From the NCBI GenBank assembly GCA_016716565.1, contig JADJWC010000003.1, positions 62,001 through 126,000 of the forward strand: a stretch of 64,000 bases of DNA. Direction: 5' to 3'. The translations under genes were made by a program, and so were the position numbers. A model generated the notes under the pieces. It was not told the origin of the DNA, searched no databases, and saw only the letters and a list, made by a program, of their open reading frames with translations. Position 1 is the stretch's first letter; every line of letters starts with the position of its first letter. This stretch comes from a bacterium. Lineage in GTDB: Bacteria > Bacteroidota > Ignavibacteria > Ignavibacteriales > Ignavibacteriaceae. Below, piece by piece: positions 43,424-52,364 of the stretch.

Positions 43424-43678
43424 ATGGCACATAAAAAAGGGCAAGGTTCAACAAGAAACGGAAGAGATAGTAATCCGCAGTATCTTGGTGTTAAAAGATT
43501 TGGCGGTGAGAAAGTTCTTGCCGGAAATATTTTGGTAAGACAGCGTGGAACAAAATTCCATCCCGGAGTTAATGTAAAGAAAGGCAATGACGATACTTTG
43601 TTTGCAGTTGCAGATGGTGTTGTTAAGTTTGAAGTTAAAAGAGGCAACCGAAAGTTTGTCAGTGTTTACGCTTCATAA
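43424..43678 (+). CDS. rpmA: 50S ribosomal protein L27
   Basis: 84 residues. L27 lies near the peptidyl-transferase centre. MAHKKGQGSTRNGRDSNPQY and LGVKRFGGEKVLAGNILVRQ are highly conserved L27 features. There is no long N-terminal extension of the Firmicutes cleavage type. GAAGGG lies before the ATG, and a terminator follows 23 bases after the stop. Confidence 0.98.
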   Translation: MAHKKGQGSTRNGRDSNPQYLGVKRFGGEKVLAGNILVRQRGTKFHPGVNVKKGNDDTLFAVADGVVKFEVKRGNRKFVSVYAS

Positions 43679-43699
43679 ATTAATTTTTAAATCTAATTA

Positions 43700-43725
43700 A
43701 AAACCCTCCAATCGGAGGGTTTTTA
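43700..43725 (+). terminator. Rho-independent terminator after rpmA
   Basis: AAACCCTCC (43701-43709) and GGAGGGTTT (43714-43722) form a 9-bp stem with a tetraloop, followed by TT and flanked by A and T runs, so it may also act for the minus-strand mdh gene ending at 43753. Confidence 0.92.
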
Positions 43726-43752
43726 GTTTTAAAGATTTTTTAATGTTCTTAT

Positions 43753-44718
43753 TTAGAAACCTAATCTTTCCATATCAGCAACAAGTCCTTTAACGGCATT
43801 AACTGAATTATCAAGCAATGCTTTTTCATCAGAGTTAAGATCAAATTCAATAATCTTTTCAACTCCCGCACTACCAAGAACTGCGGGAACACCAACATAA
43901 TATCCTTTTACTCCAAACTCACCGTTTAAATAAGCACAAACAGGAAGCACACGCTTTTCATCGTAAATAATAGCTTCAGCCATTGCAATTGAAGCAGATG
44001 CTGGTGAGTAAAATGCTTAACCTGTTTTTAAAAGTTTTACAACTTCACCGCCAGCCATTTTTGTTCTTTCTACCATTGCATTCATAATTTCGGATGCTTT
44101 GGCTTTATCTTTATATTTTTTCTCGAGAAGTTCCATCACCGGAATTCCATTCACGTTTGCGTAACGCACAATTGGAACCATTGTGTCACCGTGACCGCCA
44201 AGGACCATTGCATTAACATCTTTAACTGATACTCCGAGTTCCCATGCAATGAAAGTTGAGAATCTTGAAGAATCGAGTACTCCAGCCTGTCCAATGACTT
44301 TACTTGCTGGAAACCCTGTTATCTTTTTATAAAGTGTAACCATTGCATCGAGAGGATTTGAGATAATAATTGCTATAGAATTCGGTGCATGCTTTTTAAC
44401 ATTCTCCGCAACTGTTTGCATAATTTTAGCATTCGTTACCAAAAGATCATCTCTGCTCATGCCTGGTTTGCGGGGTAAACCTGCAGTAACAATTACGATA
44501 TCGGAACCATCAATATCTTTATAATCATTGGTTCCTTTAAGAGAGATGTCAAAGCCATCTATCCTTGATGCTTCAACAATGTCAAGTGTTTTTCCCTGAG
44601 GCATATCCTCAACAATATCGTATAAAACGACATCACCAAGTTGCCGTAACGCAATTAATTGAGCGAGAACACCACCTATTTGGCCTCCTCCGATTATTGA
44701 GATTTTTTTTCTGCCCAT
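43753..44718 (-). pseudogene. mdh: Malate dehydrogenase interrupted by one in-frame TAA
   Basis: Reading from ATG 44718 (AGGGAG upstream) gives a full-length Mdh of the lactate-dehydrogenase-like type: Rossmann GGGQIGG (10-16), substrate arginines in GLPRKPGMSRDDLL, NAD-site NPLDAMVTL, and the catalytic His in GGHGDTMVP (H176). A single TAA stands at codon 234 (44019-44017), where the family has Ser in KTGSAYYAPA, and the frame then continues in step to the normal end at 43753. TCA to TAA is one base. The truncated product would lose the last about 85 residues. Real inactivation and sequence error are both possible. Confidence 0.88.
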
Positions 44719-44827
44719 TTTTTTACTCCCTGAATTAATAAAGTTGATATTAACAAAAGTTAAAATAAACAAAAAAGATAATAGGTGATAATTGGTAGAG
44801 AGATTAGAAAAAAGATTTGGTGAATGC

Positions 44828-45238
44828 TTATAAGTTCAGAATCAGAATTGTTTCCATTCCTGAAGGCGTGATATTATACTTTACTTCACTCATATAAACC
44901 TTCATTAGGAATACGCCGCGTCCGGAATCTTTTAAGAGATTTTCTGGCTCAGTTGGATTAGGAAGTTTTGAAGGATCGAAACCTTTGCCTTCATCTTTTA
45001 CTTTTACGATTAGTTTAGAATTTTCGATGTGAGCATAAATTTTTACGAGCTTGTTAATATCACATTTATTTGCGTGAATTATAGCATTTGTAGTTGCTTC
45101 AGTCACTGCAAGCAGCAATACCGAGAGCTGTTCATCAGACAAGCCAAGATCCTTCGCAAAATAATTTACAAACTCTTCAACTGTTATGAGGTTGTTCGGA
45201 TCGCTTTCTATTTCTAATTGGTAATATGGTTCGGGCAA
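44828..45238 (-). CDS. RsbW/SpoIIAB-like anti-sigma-factor kinase
   Basis: 136 residues starting at TTG 45238. It shows the GHKL ATPase fold of serine-protein kinases that bind sigma factors: AVTEATTNAIIHANK (N box, about 44-58), VKVKDEGKGFDPSKLP (G1, about 78-93) and DSGRGVFLMKVYMSEVKY (about 103-120). Such proteins inhibit a sigma factor until released by an anti-anti-sigma protein, but neither partner is adjacent here. The target is therefore unknown. Confidence 0.88.
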   Translation of the reverse strand: MPEPYYQLEIESDPNNLITVEEFVNYFAKDLGLSDEQLSVLLLAVTEATTNAIIHANKCDINKLVKIYAHIENSKLIVKVKDEGKGFDPSKLPNPTEPENLLKDSGRGVFLMKVYMSEVKYNITPSGMETILILNL

Positions 45239-45289
45239 AACGGTTTATAATTTTAGTAATTAAGTTGGGTGAAAATTTACCTTGAATAG

Positions 45290-47218
45290 TTAAAAATTCC
45301 AATTCATGGATAGAAGAAAATTGAATCGTTCTCTATTCACATTTGTATTATCTGAAATGAACTCGTACCAGGTATTTAATTTTAAGTACAACATTTTTGT
45401 CCCGATCATAATTTCAAAAAGAGGGCCAATGCTAAGAAAATCTGAATCTGGGATACGCTCAGCTTCATTGTATCTGTAGGTATTAAGAGAAAAATATCTG
45501 AATCCTATTGCGAAAAGTGAATTGTTTGAGACCAAACCTATTTTAGGATCAAAGAAGATTTCCTGTAAATATCTTAAAGGTCTTTCAGCAAAATTATCCC
45601 AGTCAAGTTCCGCCTGGCTGGTTAATTTTACATAACCGGTAACGAGGAAAGAAAAATTTTTGGCAAACCGATAGCTTGTGGAATCTGTTGCAGTAAATTG
45701 TCGGAAAGAAATGCTTCTCAGGTTTGATGTTATATCTTGAAAATCATAAACCGTATAATTTGCTGAGACTTCAAAGTTGTTCATCGAAGTGAACCTTTCA
45801 CCTTTGTAATAGCCTCCGGCCGAAAATCTTAAAACGTGATTAGTATTGTTATTCGCACTTCTGCTTGCAAATAAATAAACTAGGTGACTTAGAGTTCCTT
45901 CCAGATTTGAAAAGAATTGAAAAAAAGGGGAGAGGTATCTTGTATATCTTAATCTCCCAATTGAAAGTAATTCGTCACGATCATCATCGTTCGCACTGCT
46001 CGGAGTATCATATTTCAACTTGCTGTGAAACAGACTTAATGATATCTGATCTTTTTTAGATAAGCGATAGTTCCCAATTAATGAGATGGTAGTTCTGTAC
46101 GAATTATTGTTTTTTCTTCCTTCGAGCTCCGATCTCTGCTCAAAAAAACTTTCATTAATTCCCTCGAAGTTTTTTGTTATGTGCTTTTCATCTCTTTCAA
46201 AATAATTTGCACTGATTCCGATATCAGCAGATTCAGTTCTGTAAAACAAACCAGACTCAATTGCAATTCCCAATTCTTCAACCTGAGTGTCAAAAATAGA
46301 AGGAGATTGAATGCTGGTAGATTTGTATCTGGTTTGTCTATCTATTGTTCTGAAGTTTATCCGCCCTGCAAGCTGAAGTGAAAATAAATTCAGGAAATTG
46401 CTGTAGTCAATTCTGTCCTGCAGAAGAAAAACGGTCTCAGTTCTGCTTTCGATATTATTTGTTATGTCAAACTCAGCGGTTGTGATTGAATCGGCGGAGA
46501 TATAAAAATCCTTCCGGTTATCACTGTATTTTGCATCAAGAAAATTTGTTACTTCATTATTGAAAGGACTCGTTACAAGCAAATCAAGATAACGGATTGA
46601 ATTTTTTCTTGGAGATATATCTTCATTTTCAAATCTTAATTTTGAGTTTATATCAAAATCGGTTGGATAGAAATAATCAAGGTTTCCCTCAAAACCATAA
46701 ATTGGTCCGGTGTCAATTTCATTCACCTGTCTATTATCAGAATATCCACCATAAGGAGTTAAAATTAATCCCCTTAAAAGTGATAACTCACTTAAGGTTA
46801 TCGCATGATAGATTGTTGCTTCATTAATTCCGAGCTGTCTGTCATCTGAAACTATATTACTGCTGAGAGCAATTCCTTGCTTCCAATTGTTGTTAAATCT
46901 GTATTTCCCAAGTGCAAAAAGATATTCTTCGTCACGGATATTATTCTGACTGCTTTGTATTAGTGTAGATCGGTAATTCTGATTTACTTTATATTCAAAC
47001 CTTCCAAACGAACCATACAGATCAAATCCTGTATTCAGATAATAGGTGTTCAATTGCTTATCAAAATTTGAAAACAATCTATTTAATGAGCTAACCGGGA
47101 TAAAGTAAAGGGTAGAATCTACAGTAACCTGGGCATAAAGCATCTGTGAGAAAAGCAGAATAGTTCCCATAATAATCTGCAGTGAAATTTTTATTTGATT
47201 GACTATCACGCTTCTCAA
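45290..47218 (-). CDS. Outer-membrane beta-barrel protein of unknown function
   Basis: 642 residues, TTG start at 47218, signal peptide ending ...LFSQMLYAQ (about 22-30). The whole mature length is made of alternating, aromatic-rich beta-strands with Ser/Asn/Asp turns (for example FSLVSNNSLFAIGFRYFSLN, NNNSYRTTISLIGNYRLSKKD, LYLKLNTWYEFISDN) and ends in MNWNF, the terminal aromatic strand of outer-membrane barrels. It lacks a TonB plug. It is probably a porin-like or lipid/polysaccharide-handling barrel, family not recognised. Confidence 0.75.
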   Translation of the reverse strand: MRSVIVNQIKISLQIIMGTILLFSQMLYAQVTVDSTLYFIPVSSLNRLFSNFDKQLNTYYLNTGFDLYGSFGRFEYKVNQNYRSTLIQSSQNNIRDEEYLFALGKYRFNNNWKQGIALSSNIVSDDRQLGINEATIYHAITLSELSLLRGLILTPYGGYSDNRQVNEIDTGPIYGFEGNLDYFYPTDFDINSKLRFENEDISPRKNSIRYLDLLVTSPFNNEVTNFLDAKYSDNRKDFYISADSITTAEFDITNNIESRTETVFLLQDRIDYSNFLNLFSLQLAGRINFRTIDRQTRYKSTSIQSPSIFDTQVEELGIAIESGLFYRTESADIGISANYFERDEKHITKNFEGINESFFEQRSELEGRKNNNSYRTTISLIGNYRLSKKDQISLSLFHSKLKYDTPSSANDDDRDELLSIGRLRYTRYLSPFFQFFSNLEGTLSHLVYLFASRSANNNTNHVLRFSAGGYYKGERFTSMNNFEVSANYTVYDFQDITSNLRSISFRQFTATDSTSYRFAKNFSFLVTGYVKLTSQAELDWDNFAERPLRYLQEIFFDPKIGLVSNNSLFAIGFRYFSLNTYRYNEAERIPDSDFLSIGPLFEIMIGTKMLYLKLNTWYEFISDNTNVNRERFNFLLSMNWNF

Positions 47219-47377
47219 TAATTATTAGAAATTTAATTCGATTAAAAATAAGTACTTAAAGTTAAGCGATAAAATCAAAAAGGTACTGTTGAATAATGGA
47301 AAGTAACATTAAGCTATTAGAAAATTTACTTATATTTTGCAGTAACTATTTTCTATGGAATCTATTGACCACCACCT

Positions 47378-48994
47378 ATGACAAAAACTAAATCTTCAAA
47401 GAAAAGTAAATCCAATAAAGAATCATCTTCTGATAAGAAAAAAACTCGCCGTAGTTTCGAAGAATTTATTTCTCAGAAGAATGTCGGTCTGATAATAGCT
47501 GTAATTTACTTTGTTGTTGTAGGAGTAATCAGTTTTGTGTTTCATAAGGTTGGTGACTACGGAATTGAAACCGACTTTTTCTGGGGATATGTACCAAGTG
47601 CAAAAAAGTTTCTTGCCGGTGAAATCCCGATGGATGCATTCCGAGGACCACTTTATCCGATGGTGCTTGGAATTGTTGGCTTTATTCTCGGTGATTTTTT
47701 TCGTGCAGGAATTTTGATTGCTGTGCTTTCTGCGTCCGTAGTTATCTATGTCTCTTTCGAATTGCTGAAGAAAATCTTTACACCGGTTGTATCATTTTTT
47801 GTAACACTTTTGCTTGCTGTAAATACTGTATTTATCCAATACTCATACAGTGCAGGAACAGATATGTTCTTCAATGCACTTGTGGCAGCAACACTTTATT
47901 TCTTTTTCAGAAAAAAAGAGCTGAGCTACAGAGATTTGATAATTGCAGCATTCATCGGAGGATTATCATATCTAACAAGATACAACGGAATCTTTCTGGC
48001 AAGCTTCATTTTTATTATTCTTTTTGTGAATTATTGGAAGATCGATTGGACAAGGCGGATAAAATCTGCATTGCTTTTTGGAATTGTTTTTCTGGTTACA
48101 TTTTCACCATGGGGATTTTACTGCCTGAGTGAGAAAGGTTCATTCTTCTATAACGAGAATTATAAAAACATTGCCTATGAGGTTTACGGTAAAGGAAAAA
48201 TGAGCTGGGATGATTTCTGGTTCAGCGGAAGAAACGATATAAATTCTTTAACTGAAGTGATAACAAAAGACACGGGCTTATTTTTTTCAACTGTAATTGG
48301 AAATATCTCAGACCATTTCGTAAAAGATATGAAGCGGCTGATAGAATGGCACAATGGCGTATTTGTGATACTTGGCTTCTTTCTGCTTTTAATTTCGAAG
48401 CCGCATAAAAGGTGGAGGGAAATAGACACTGGATATTACATAGTGAATTTATTTTTCTTTGCACTTCTTCTACTCGTTTTTTATAGTGAAAGGTTCTCCA
48501 TCTTTTTAATTCCATCCTACTTGTTAATAGCAGTTCAGCCATTTTTTATTGAGAAATTTAAAATAGCAACAGTGATTCCTAAGCCATTAAAATATGTTCT
48601 GATGTTCACACTGGTAATAATCACATTCATCAACTCCTACTCTTTCAATAGTGAAAATATTAACTCGGGACCAACAGAACTTTTAGCATTAGGTGAGTGG
48701 TATCAAGCAAATGTTTCACCTGAAATGAAAGGCAAGACTGTTGCTGCAAGGAAAGCACATGTTGCCTACTATCTTGATATGGAATTCAGGTTAATGCCGA
48801 TGGCAAATTCTTATGACGATTTTATTAATAAATTAAAAGAAAATAACGTCGATTATCTTTATTTTGGAATCGCTGAAGCTGGTTTGAGAAACGAATTTCA
48901 ATTCCTGATTGATCCAAAAATAAAACATCCGGGTCTTGAAGTAGTTGTTTATTTTAATAATCCGCCATCTGTGTTATACAAAGTGATTAAATAA
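47378..48994 (+). CDS. GT-C-type membrane glycosyltransferase (ArnT/PMT-like)
   Basis: 538 residues. A lysine/serine-rich cytosolic N-terminus (about 1-30) is followed by about 11 hydrophobic spans. After the first span, an acidic motif region GIETDFFWGYVPSAKKFL (about 63-80) sits where GT-C enzymes have a catalytic Asp. FRGPLYPMVLGIVGFILGDF and GTDMFFNALVAATLYFFFRK are typical of PMT/ArnT-like folds. The C-terminal periplasmic domain (about 430-538) is soluble. It is predicted to transfer a sugar from a lipid-linked donor to a periplasmic acceptor. Confidence 0.85.
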   Translation: MTKTKSSKKSKSNKESSSDKKKTRRSFEEFISQKNVGLIIAVIYFVVVGVISFVFHKVGDYGIETDFFWGYVPSAKKFLAGEIPMDAFRGPLYPMVLGIVGFILGDFFRAGILIAVLSASVVIYVSFELLKKIFTPVVSFFVTLLLAVNTVFIQYSYSAGTDMFFNALVAATLYFFFRKKELSYRDLIIAAFIGGLSYLTRYNGIFLASFIFIILFVNYWKIDWTRRIKSALLFGIVFLVTFSPWGFYCLSEKGSFFYNENYKNIAYEVYGKGKMSWDDFWFSGRNDINSLTEVITKDTGLFFSTVIGNISDHFVKDMKRLIEWHNGVFVILGFFLLLISKPHKRWREIDTGYYIVNLFFFALLLLVFYSERFSIFLIPSYLLIAVQPFFIEKFKIATVIPKPLKYVLMFTLVIITFINSYSFNSENINSGPTELLALGEWYQANVSPEMKGKTVAARKAHVAYYLDMEFRLMPMANSYDDFINKLKENNVDYLYFGIAEAGLRNEFQFLIDPKIKHPGLEVVVYFNNPPSVLYKVIK

Positions 48995-49033
48995 TCTACT
49001 TGAAAAAATAGTTTAAAGAGTGCAAAGTTTACT

Positions 49034-49064
49034 TTGACAATCCCCCGTATTTTGGATAATTTTA
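49034..49064 (+). promoter_or_regulatory. Bacteroidota-type promoter candidate for the nuo operon
   Basis: TTG (49034-49036, within TTTGACA), 20 bases, then TAATTTTA (49057-49064), which matches TAnnTTT with A instead of the final G. It lies 26 bases before nuoA. Confidence 0.6.
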
Positions 49065-49089
49065 GCTTCAATTATTTTACAATTATCAA

Positions 49090-49458
49090 ATGATATTAGA
49101 TTACATACCAATACTGCTTGTTTTAGGTGTTGCCCTGGTTTTTGGGATTGTAGTAGTGTGGTCATCCACATTAATTGGTCCCCAAAGACCTAACAGTCAA
49201 AAGACTTCTACTTACGAAAGCGGAATGCAGCCTGTTGGAACAACTCGACAAAGGATTTCGATAAAATATTATCTGGTTGCAATGTTCTTCATAATTTTTG
49301 ATCTTGAAGTAATATTTGTTTACCCCTGGGCTGTTCAGTTCAGGCAATTATTTGGTGAGTATGGAATTTCTGTATTCGTTTCTATGTTAGTATTTCTGAT
49401 AGTCCTTGAACTAGGTTATTTATACGCATATAAAAAAGGTGGATTCAAATGGGATTAG
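49090..49458 (+). CDS. nuoA: NADH-quinone oxidoreductase subunit A
   Basis: 122 residues with three membrane spans: ILLVLGVALVFGIVVVWSSTL, YYLVAMFFIIFDLEVIFVYPWAV (the conserved FxxFDxExxFxYPW motif) and VFVSMLVFLIVLELGYLYAYKKG. NuoA is a small membrane subunit near the quinone-binding site of complex I. The gene begins a nuoABCDEF series and overlaps nuoB by ten bases. Confidence 0.97.
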   Translation: MILDYIPILLVLGVALVFGIVVVWSSTLIGPQRPNSQKTSTYESGMQPVGTTRQRISIKYYLVAMFFIIFDLEVIFVYPWAVQFRQLFGEYGISVFVSMLVFLIVLELGYLYAYKKGGFKWD

Positions 49459-49991
49459 AAGCTTATATAAAAGAAAATGGATTTTTAACCACTCAGCTCA
49501 ATTCAATTATTGCCTGGGCAAGAAAAAATTCAGTTTGGCCGATGCCGATGGGAATTTCCTGCTGTGCGATTGAAATGATGGCTGTCGGCGATCCAAAATA
49601 TGATATCGCAAGGTTTGGTTCGGAAGTCATGCGTTTTACTCCACGCCAATGTGATCTTATGATTGTGGCCGGGACAGTGACTTATAAAATGTCTCACGTT
49701 GTCAGAAAAATTTATGATCAGATGCCCGATCCAAAATGGGTTATAGCAATGGGCGCTTGCACTTCCTCCGGCGGAATGTATCGTTCTTACTCTGTTGTTC
49801 AGGGTATTGACCAGTTTTTACCGGTTGATATTTATTTGGCAGGATGCCCGCCTCGTCCGGATAATCTTCTTCATGCATTAATGATGATTCAGGATAAAAT
49901 AGGAAAAACAAAAGCATCTCAATTCCATAATATTACCATTGAAGATAAAGGTATCAAAGTCCCTGAGCTAAACGTAATTCAGAACAATTGA
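49449..49991 (+). CDS. nuoB: NADH-quinone oxidoreductase subunit B
   Basis: 180 residues. It carries the terminal 4Fe-4S cluster N2 of complex I. The cysteines are C38-C39 in GISCCAIEMM, C104 in GACTSSGGMY and C133 in AGCPPRPDNLL. RFGSEVMRFTPRQCDLMIVAGTV is a strong family segment. It overlaps nuoA and is followed by nuoC, so the genes are probably translated from one mRNA. Confidence 0.98.
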   Translation: MGLEAYIKENGFLTTQLNSIIAWARKNSVWPMPMGISCCAIEMMAVGDPKYDIARFGSEVMRFTPRQCDLMIVAGTVTYKMSHVVRKIYDQMPDPKWVIAMGACTSSGGMYRSYSVVQGIDQFLPVDIYLAGCPPRPDNLLHALMMIQDKIGKTKASQFHNITIEDKGIKVPELNVIQNN

Positions 49992-49996
49992 TTTTT

Positions 49997-50485
49997 ATGA
50001 ACCTGAAAGAACTAATTCCTCAAAAGCTAAAAGAAAAATTTCCCTCAGTTGAGTTTGAGCTTACAGATTACAGAGATGAACTTACAATTAAGTTTGATAA
50101 GAAGTCTGTCGTTGAAATTTGCACATTTCTTAAATCTGACTCTGATCTTGAATTCAGCTGGTGCTCCGATGTTACTGCAATTGATTGGGCTACCCGTAAA
50201 AACAGATTTACGGTGGTGTATAATATTTTTTCGATGAAGCATAATTTCAGACTTAGACTTAAAGCTGATGTGGATGAATCTGATTGTACGATTGATACAG
50301 TTACCTCCATCTGGAAATCAGCAAACTGGCAGGAGCGTGAGACTTATGATATGTACGGTATCAAGTTCACTAATCATCCTGATTTAAGAAGAATGTATAT
50401 GCCGGAAGAGTTTGAATATCATCCGTTAAGAAAAGATTTTCCTTTGATGGGCATTCCCGGCTCACTTCCTTTACCAAAGAAATAA
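49997..50485 (+). CDS. nuoC: NADH-quinone oxidoreductase subunit C
   Basis: 162 residues from ATG 49997 (an in-frame TTG at 49988 overlaps the nuoB stop and is less likely). The protein contacts NuoD and NuoI in the peripheral arm. ERETYDMYGIKFTNHPDLRRMYMPEEFEYHPLRKDFPL near the C-terminus contains the WxERExxDMYGIxFxxHPDLRRI family motif. It is separate from nuoD here, not fused as NuoCD of some bacteria. Confidence 0.97.
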   Translation: MNLKELIPQKLKEKFPSVEFELTDYRDELTIKFDKKSVVEICTFLKSDSDLEFSWCSDVTAIDWATRKNRFTVVYNIFSMKHNFRLRLKADVDESDCTIDTVTSIWKSANWQERETYDMYGIKFTNHPDLRRMYMPEEFEYHPLRKDFPLMGIPGSLPLPKK

Positions 50486-50491
50486 ATTTTT

Positions 50492-51742
50492 ATGGAACAA
50501 TTAGAAAAAGAAACTGATCCGAAAATTTTGAAAGCGCTTCTCGCTTCAAGAGAAGATTACACACTTGAAGATGCTCTTGAAAATGAAATGATTCTGAATA
50601 TGGGTCCGCAGCATCCTGCAACTCATGGAGTACTTAGACTTTTACTAAGACTTGATGGTGAAAGAATCATTGGCTGTGTTCCGGAACTCGGATATCTTCA
50701 TCGGGGTTACGAGAAGATGGCTGAAAACATGAGTTACTATGAATACATTCCGCATACAGACCGTCTCGATTACATATCTCCAATGGCAAATAATGTCGCT
50801 TGGGTTCTGGCAGTAGAAAAGCTTGCAGGTATTGAAGCACCAAAAAGAGCGCAGTACATCAGAATGATGATCGCAGAGCTTGCCAGAATTGCTTCGCATC
50901 TTGTTCAGATTGGTTCTTTTGCAATGGATGTTGGCGCTTTGACAGTATTTTTATGGACGTTGCGCGAACGTGAAAAAATTCTTGATATATGGGATATTCT
51001 TTGCGGTGCAAGGTTTACAAACAGCTATACCAGAATTGGTGGAGTTGCAAACGATGCACAGCCGGAAGCACTCGCAAAAGTAAAATGGTTCATCGATCAG
51101 TTTGAACCAAACTTAGCAGAAGTTGAACAGCTTTTGAACACAAATAAAATTTTCATTGAACGTGTCGATGGTGTTGGAGCCATTTCGAAAGAAGATGCTA
51201 TCAGTCTTGCATTTTGTGGTCCAAACCTTCGGGCTTGCGGTGTTGAATTTGATCTTAGAAGGAATGTCCCTTATTTATGTTATGATGAAATCGATTTTAA
51301 AATTCCGACTTATACTGAAGGCGATTGCCTTGCCAGATATTTCTTACGTCTCGATGAATGCAGAGAGAGTGCAAAGATAGTCAGGCAGGTTCTTGAAAAA
51401 ATGCCGCAGGGTCCGGTGCACGCAGATATGCCGAAACAGGTTCTTCCGCAAAAAGATGAAATCTATACAAAGATGGAAGAGCTCATTCACGATTTTATGA
51501 TCGTTAATTTTGGAATCAATCCTCCCGTGGGGGAAATTTATCACGCAATTGAAGGTTCGAAAGGAGAACTTGGATTTTACCTCGTGAGCAAAGGTGAAGG
51601 TCATCCCTGGAAGTGTAAAATCCGTTCGCCCAGTTTTAATAATATTCAATCATTGCCCAAATTAGTGATTGGTCATCTTATATCAGATGTTGTTGCTATT
51701 ATCGGAAGCATTGATCCAATCATGGGTGAAGCAGATAAGTAA
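50492..51742 (+). CDS. nuoD: NADH-quinone oxidoreductase subunit D
   Basis: 416 residues. NuoD forms the quinone-reaction chamber with NuoB. MILNMGPQHPATHGVLRLLL near 32-51 has the PQHPxTHG quinone-site His pair. PELGYLHRGYEKMAE and DRLDYISPMANNVAW are conserved, and the C-terminus IIGSIDPIMGEADK carries the family end motif DPxxGExDR. It lies six bases after nuoC and is separated from nuoE by 139 bases holding an inverted repeat. Confidence 0.97.
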   Translation: MEQLEKETDPKILKALLASREDYTLEDALENEMILNMGPQHPATHGVLRLLLRLDGERIIGCVPELGYLHRGYEKMAENMSYYEYIPHTDRLDYISPMANNVAWVLAVEKLAGIEAPKRAQYIRMMIAELARIASHLVQIGSFAMDVGALTVFLWTLREREKILDIWDILCGARFTNSYTRIGGVANDAQPEALAKVKWFIDQFEPNLAEVEQLLNTNKIFIERVDGVGAISKEDAISLAFCGPNLRACGVEFDLRRNVPYLCYDEIDFKIPTYTEGDCLARYFLRLDECRESAKIVRQVLEKMPQGPVHADMPKQVLPQKDEIYTKMEELIHDFMIVNFGINPPVGEIYHAIEGSKGELGFYLVSKGEGHPWKCKIRSPSFNNIQSLPKLVIGHLISDVVAIIGSIDPIMGEADK

Positions 51743-51752
51743 GTGGAAATCG

Positions 51753-51854
51753 CAAATAACAAATTTCAAGTTCCAAATAATATTCAATTCACAATATTCA
51801 ATTATGAATACAATGATGATTTGAATTTCGAATTTGATTTTTATTTGTTATTTG
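51753..51854. repeat. Inverted repeat between nuoD and nuoE
   Basis: CAAATAACAAAT (51753-51764) is exactly reverse-complementary to ATTTGTTATTTG (51843-51854), and the bases between show further imperfect pairing around TTCAAG/AATTTCGAA. It could fold as a long AT-rich hairpin in the mRNA. The style resembles interspersed AT-rich intergenic repeats of Bacteroidota-like genomes; whether more copies exist elsewhere is unknown. Confidence 0.75.
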
Positions 51855-51881
51855 TTTTTTGATAATTGGAGCTTAACAAGA

Positions 51882-52364
51882 ATGGAATTTAAGTTTACAC
51901 CAGAAAATCTTCAGAAAGTCGAACTGGAAACCAAAAAATATCCTGTAAAAAAGCCTGCAGTTATGGCTGCTCTTTATATTGCTCAGGAACAGATTGGTTA
52001 CATTTCTTTCGAAGTGATGAAAGAAGTCGCTGATGTTTTAGATATGACTGCTGAAGAAGTTTTAGGGGTAGTTACATTTTATACCATGTATCATGAGAAA
52101 CCGATGGGGAAACATCACATACAGGTATGCACAAATGTTTCTTGCATGTTGCGTGGTGGATATGAGATTTGGGATCAAGTAAAAAATAAATTAGGGATCG
52201 ATCATATGGGTGTCACTGCAGATCAAAAATATTCTCTTGAGGAAGTTGAATGTATGGGTAGCTGCGGAACTGCACCAATGATTGCTGTGAATGAAGACTA
52301 TTACGAAAATCTTTCCAAAGAAAAAGTTGAGGAACTTCTCGAATCCTTGAAGGGAAGTAACTAA
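51882..52364 (+). CDS. nuoE: NADH-quinone oxidoreductase subunit E
   Basis: 160 residues from ATG 51882; an upstream in-frame start at 51834 lies within the AT-rich repeat region. NuoE carries the 2Fe-2S cluster N1a: C83, C88, C124 and C128 in VCTNVSCMLRGG and ECMGSCGTAP. It forms the NADH-oxidising module with NuoF. Its stop overlaps the nuoF start (TAATG). Confidence 0.96.
   Translation: MEFKFTPENLQKVELETKKYPVKKPAVMAALYIAQEQIGYISFEVMKEVADVLDMTAEEVLGVVTFYTMYHEKPMGKHHIQVCTNVSCMLRGGYEIWDQVKNKLGIDHMGVTADQKYSLEEVECMGSCGTAPMIAVNEDYYENLSKEKVEELLESLKGSN

Noticed and set aside
30516..44019. Frameshift as the cause of the split mdh and gamma-lyase genes
   Set aside because: Both halves of each gene are in the same frame, so a base substitution making a stop explains them better.
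6197..44019. Stop-codon reassignment or pyrrolysine at TAG
   Set aside because: Many neighbouring genes end in TAG or TAA with normal lengths, and the internal stops involve both codons.
49988..49996. TTG start for nuoC
   Set aside because: ATG 49997 is nine bases later and fits the family start better.
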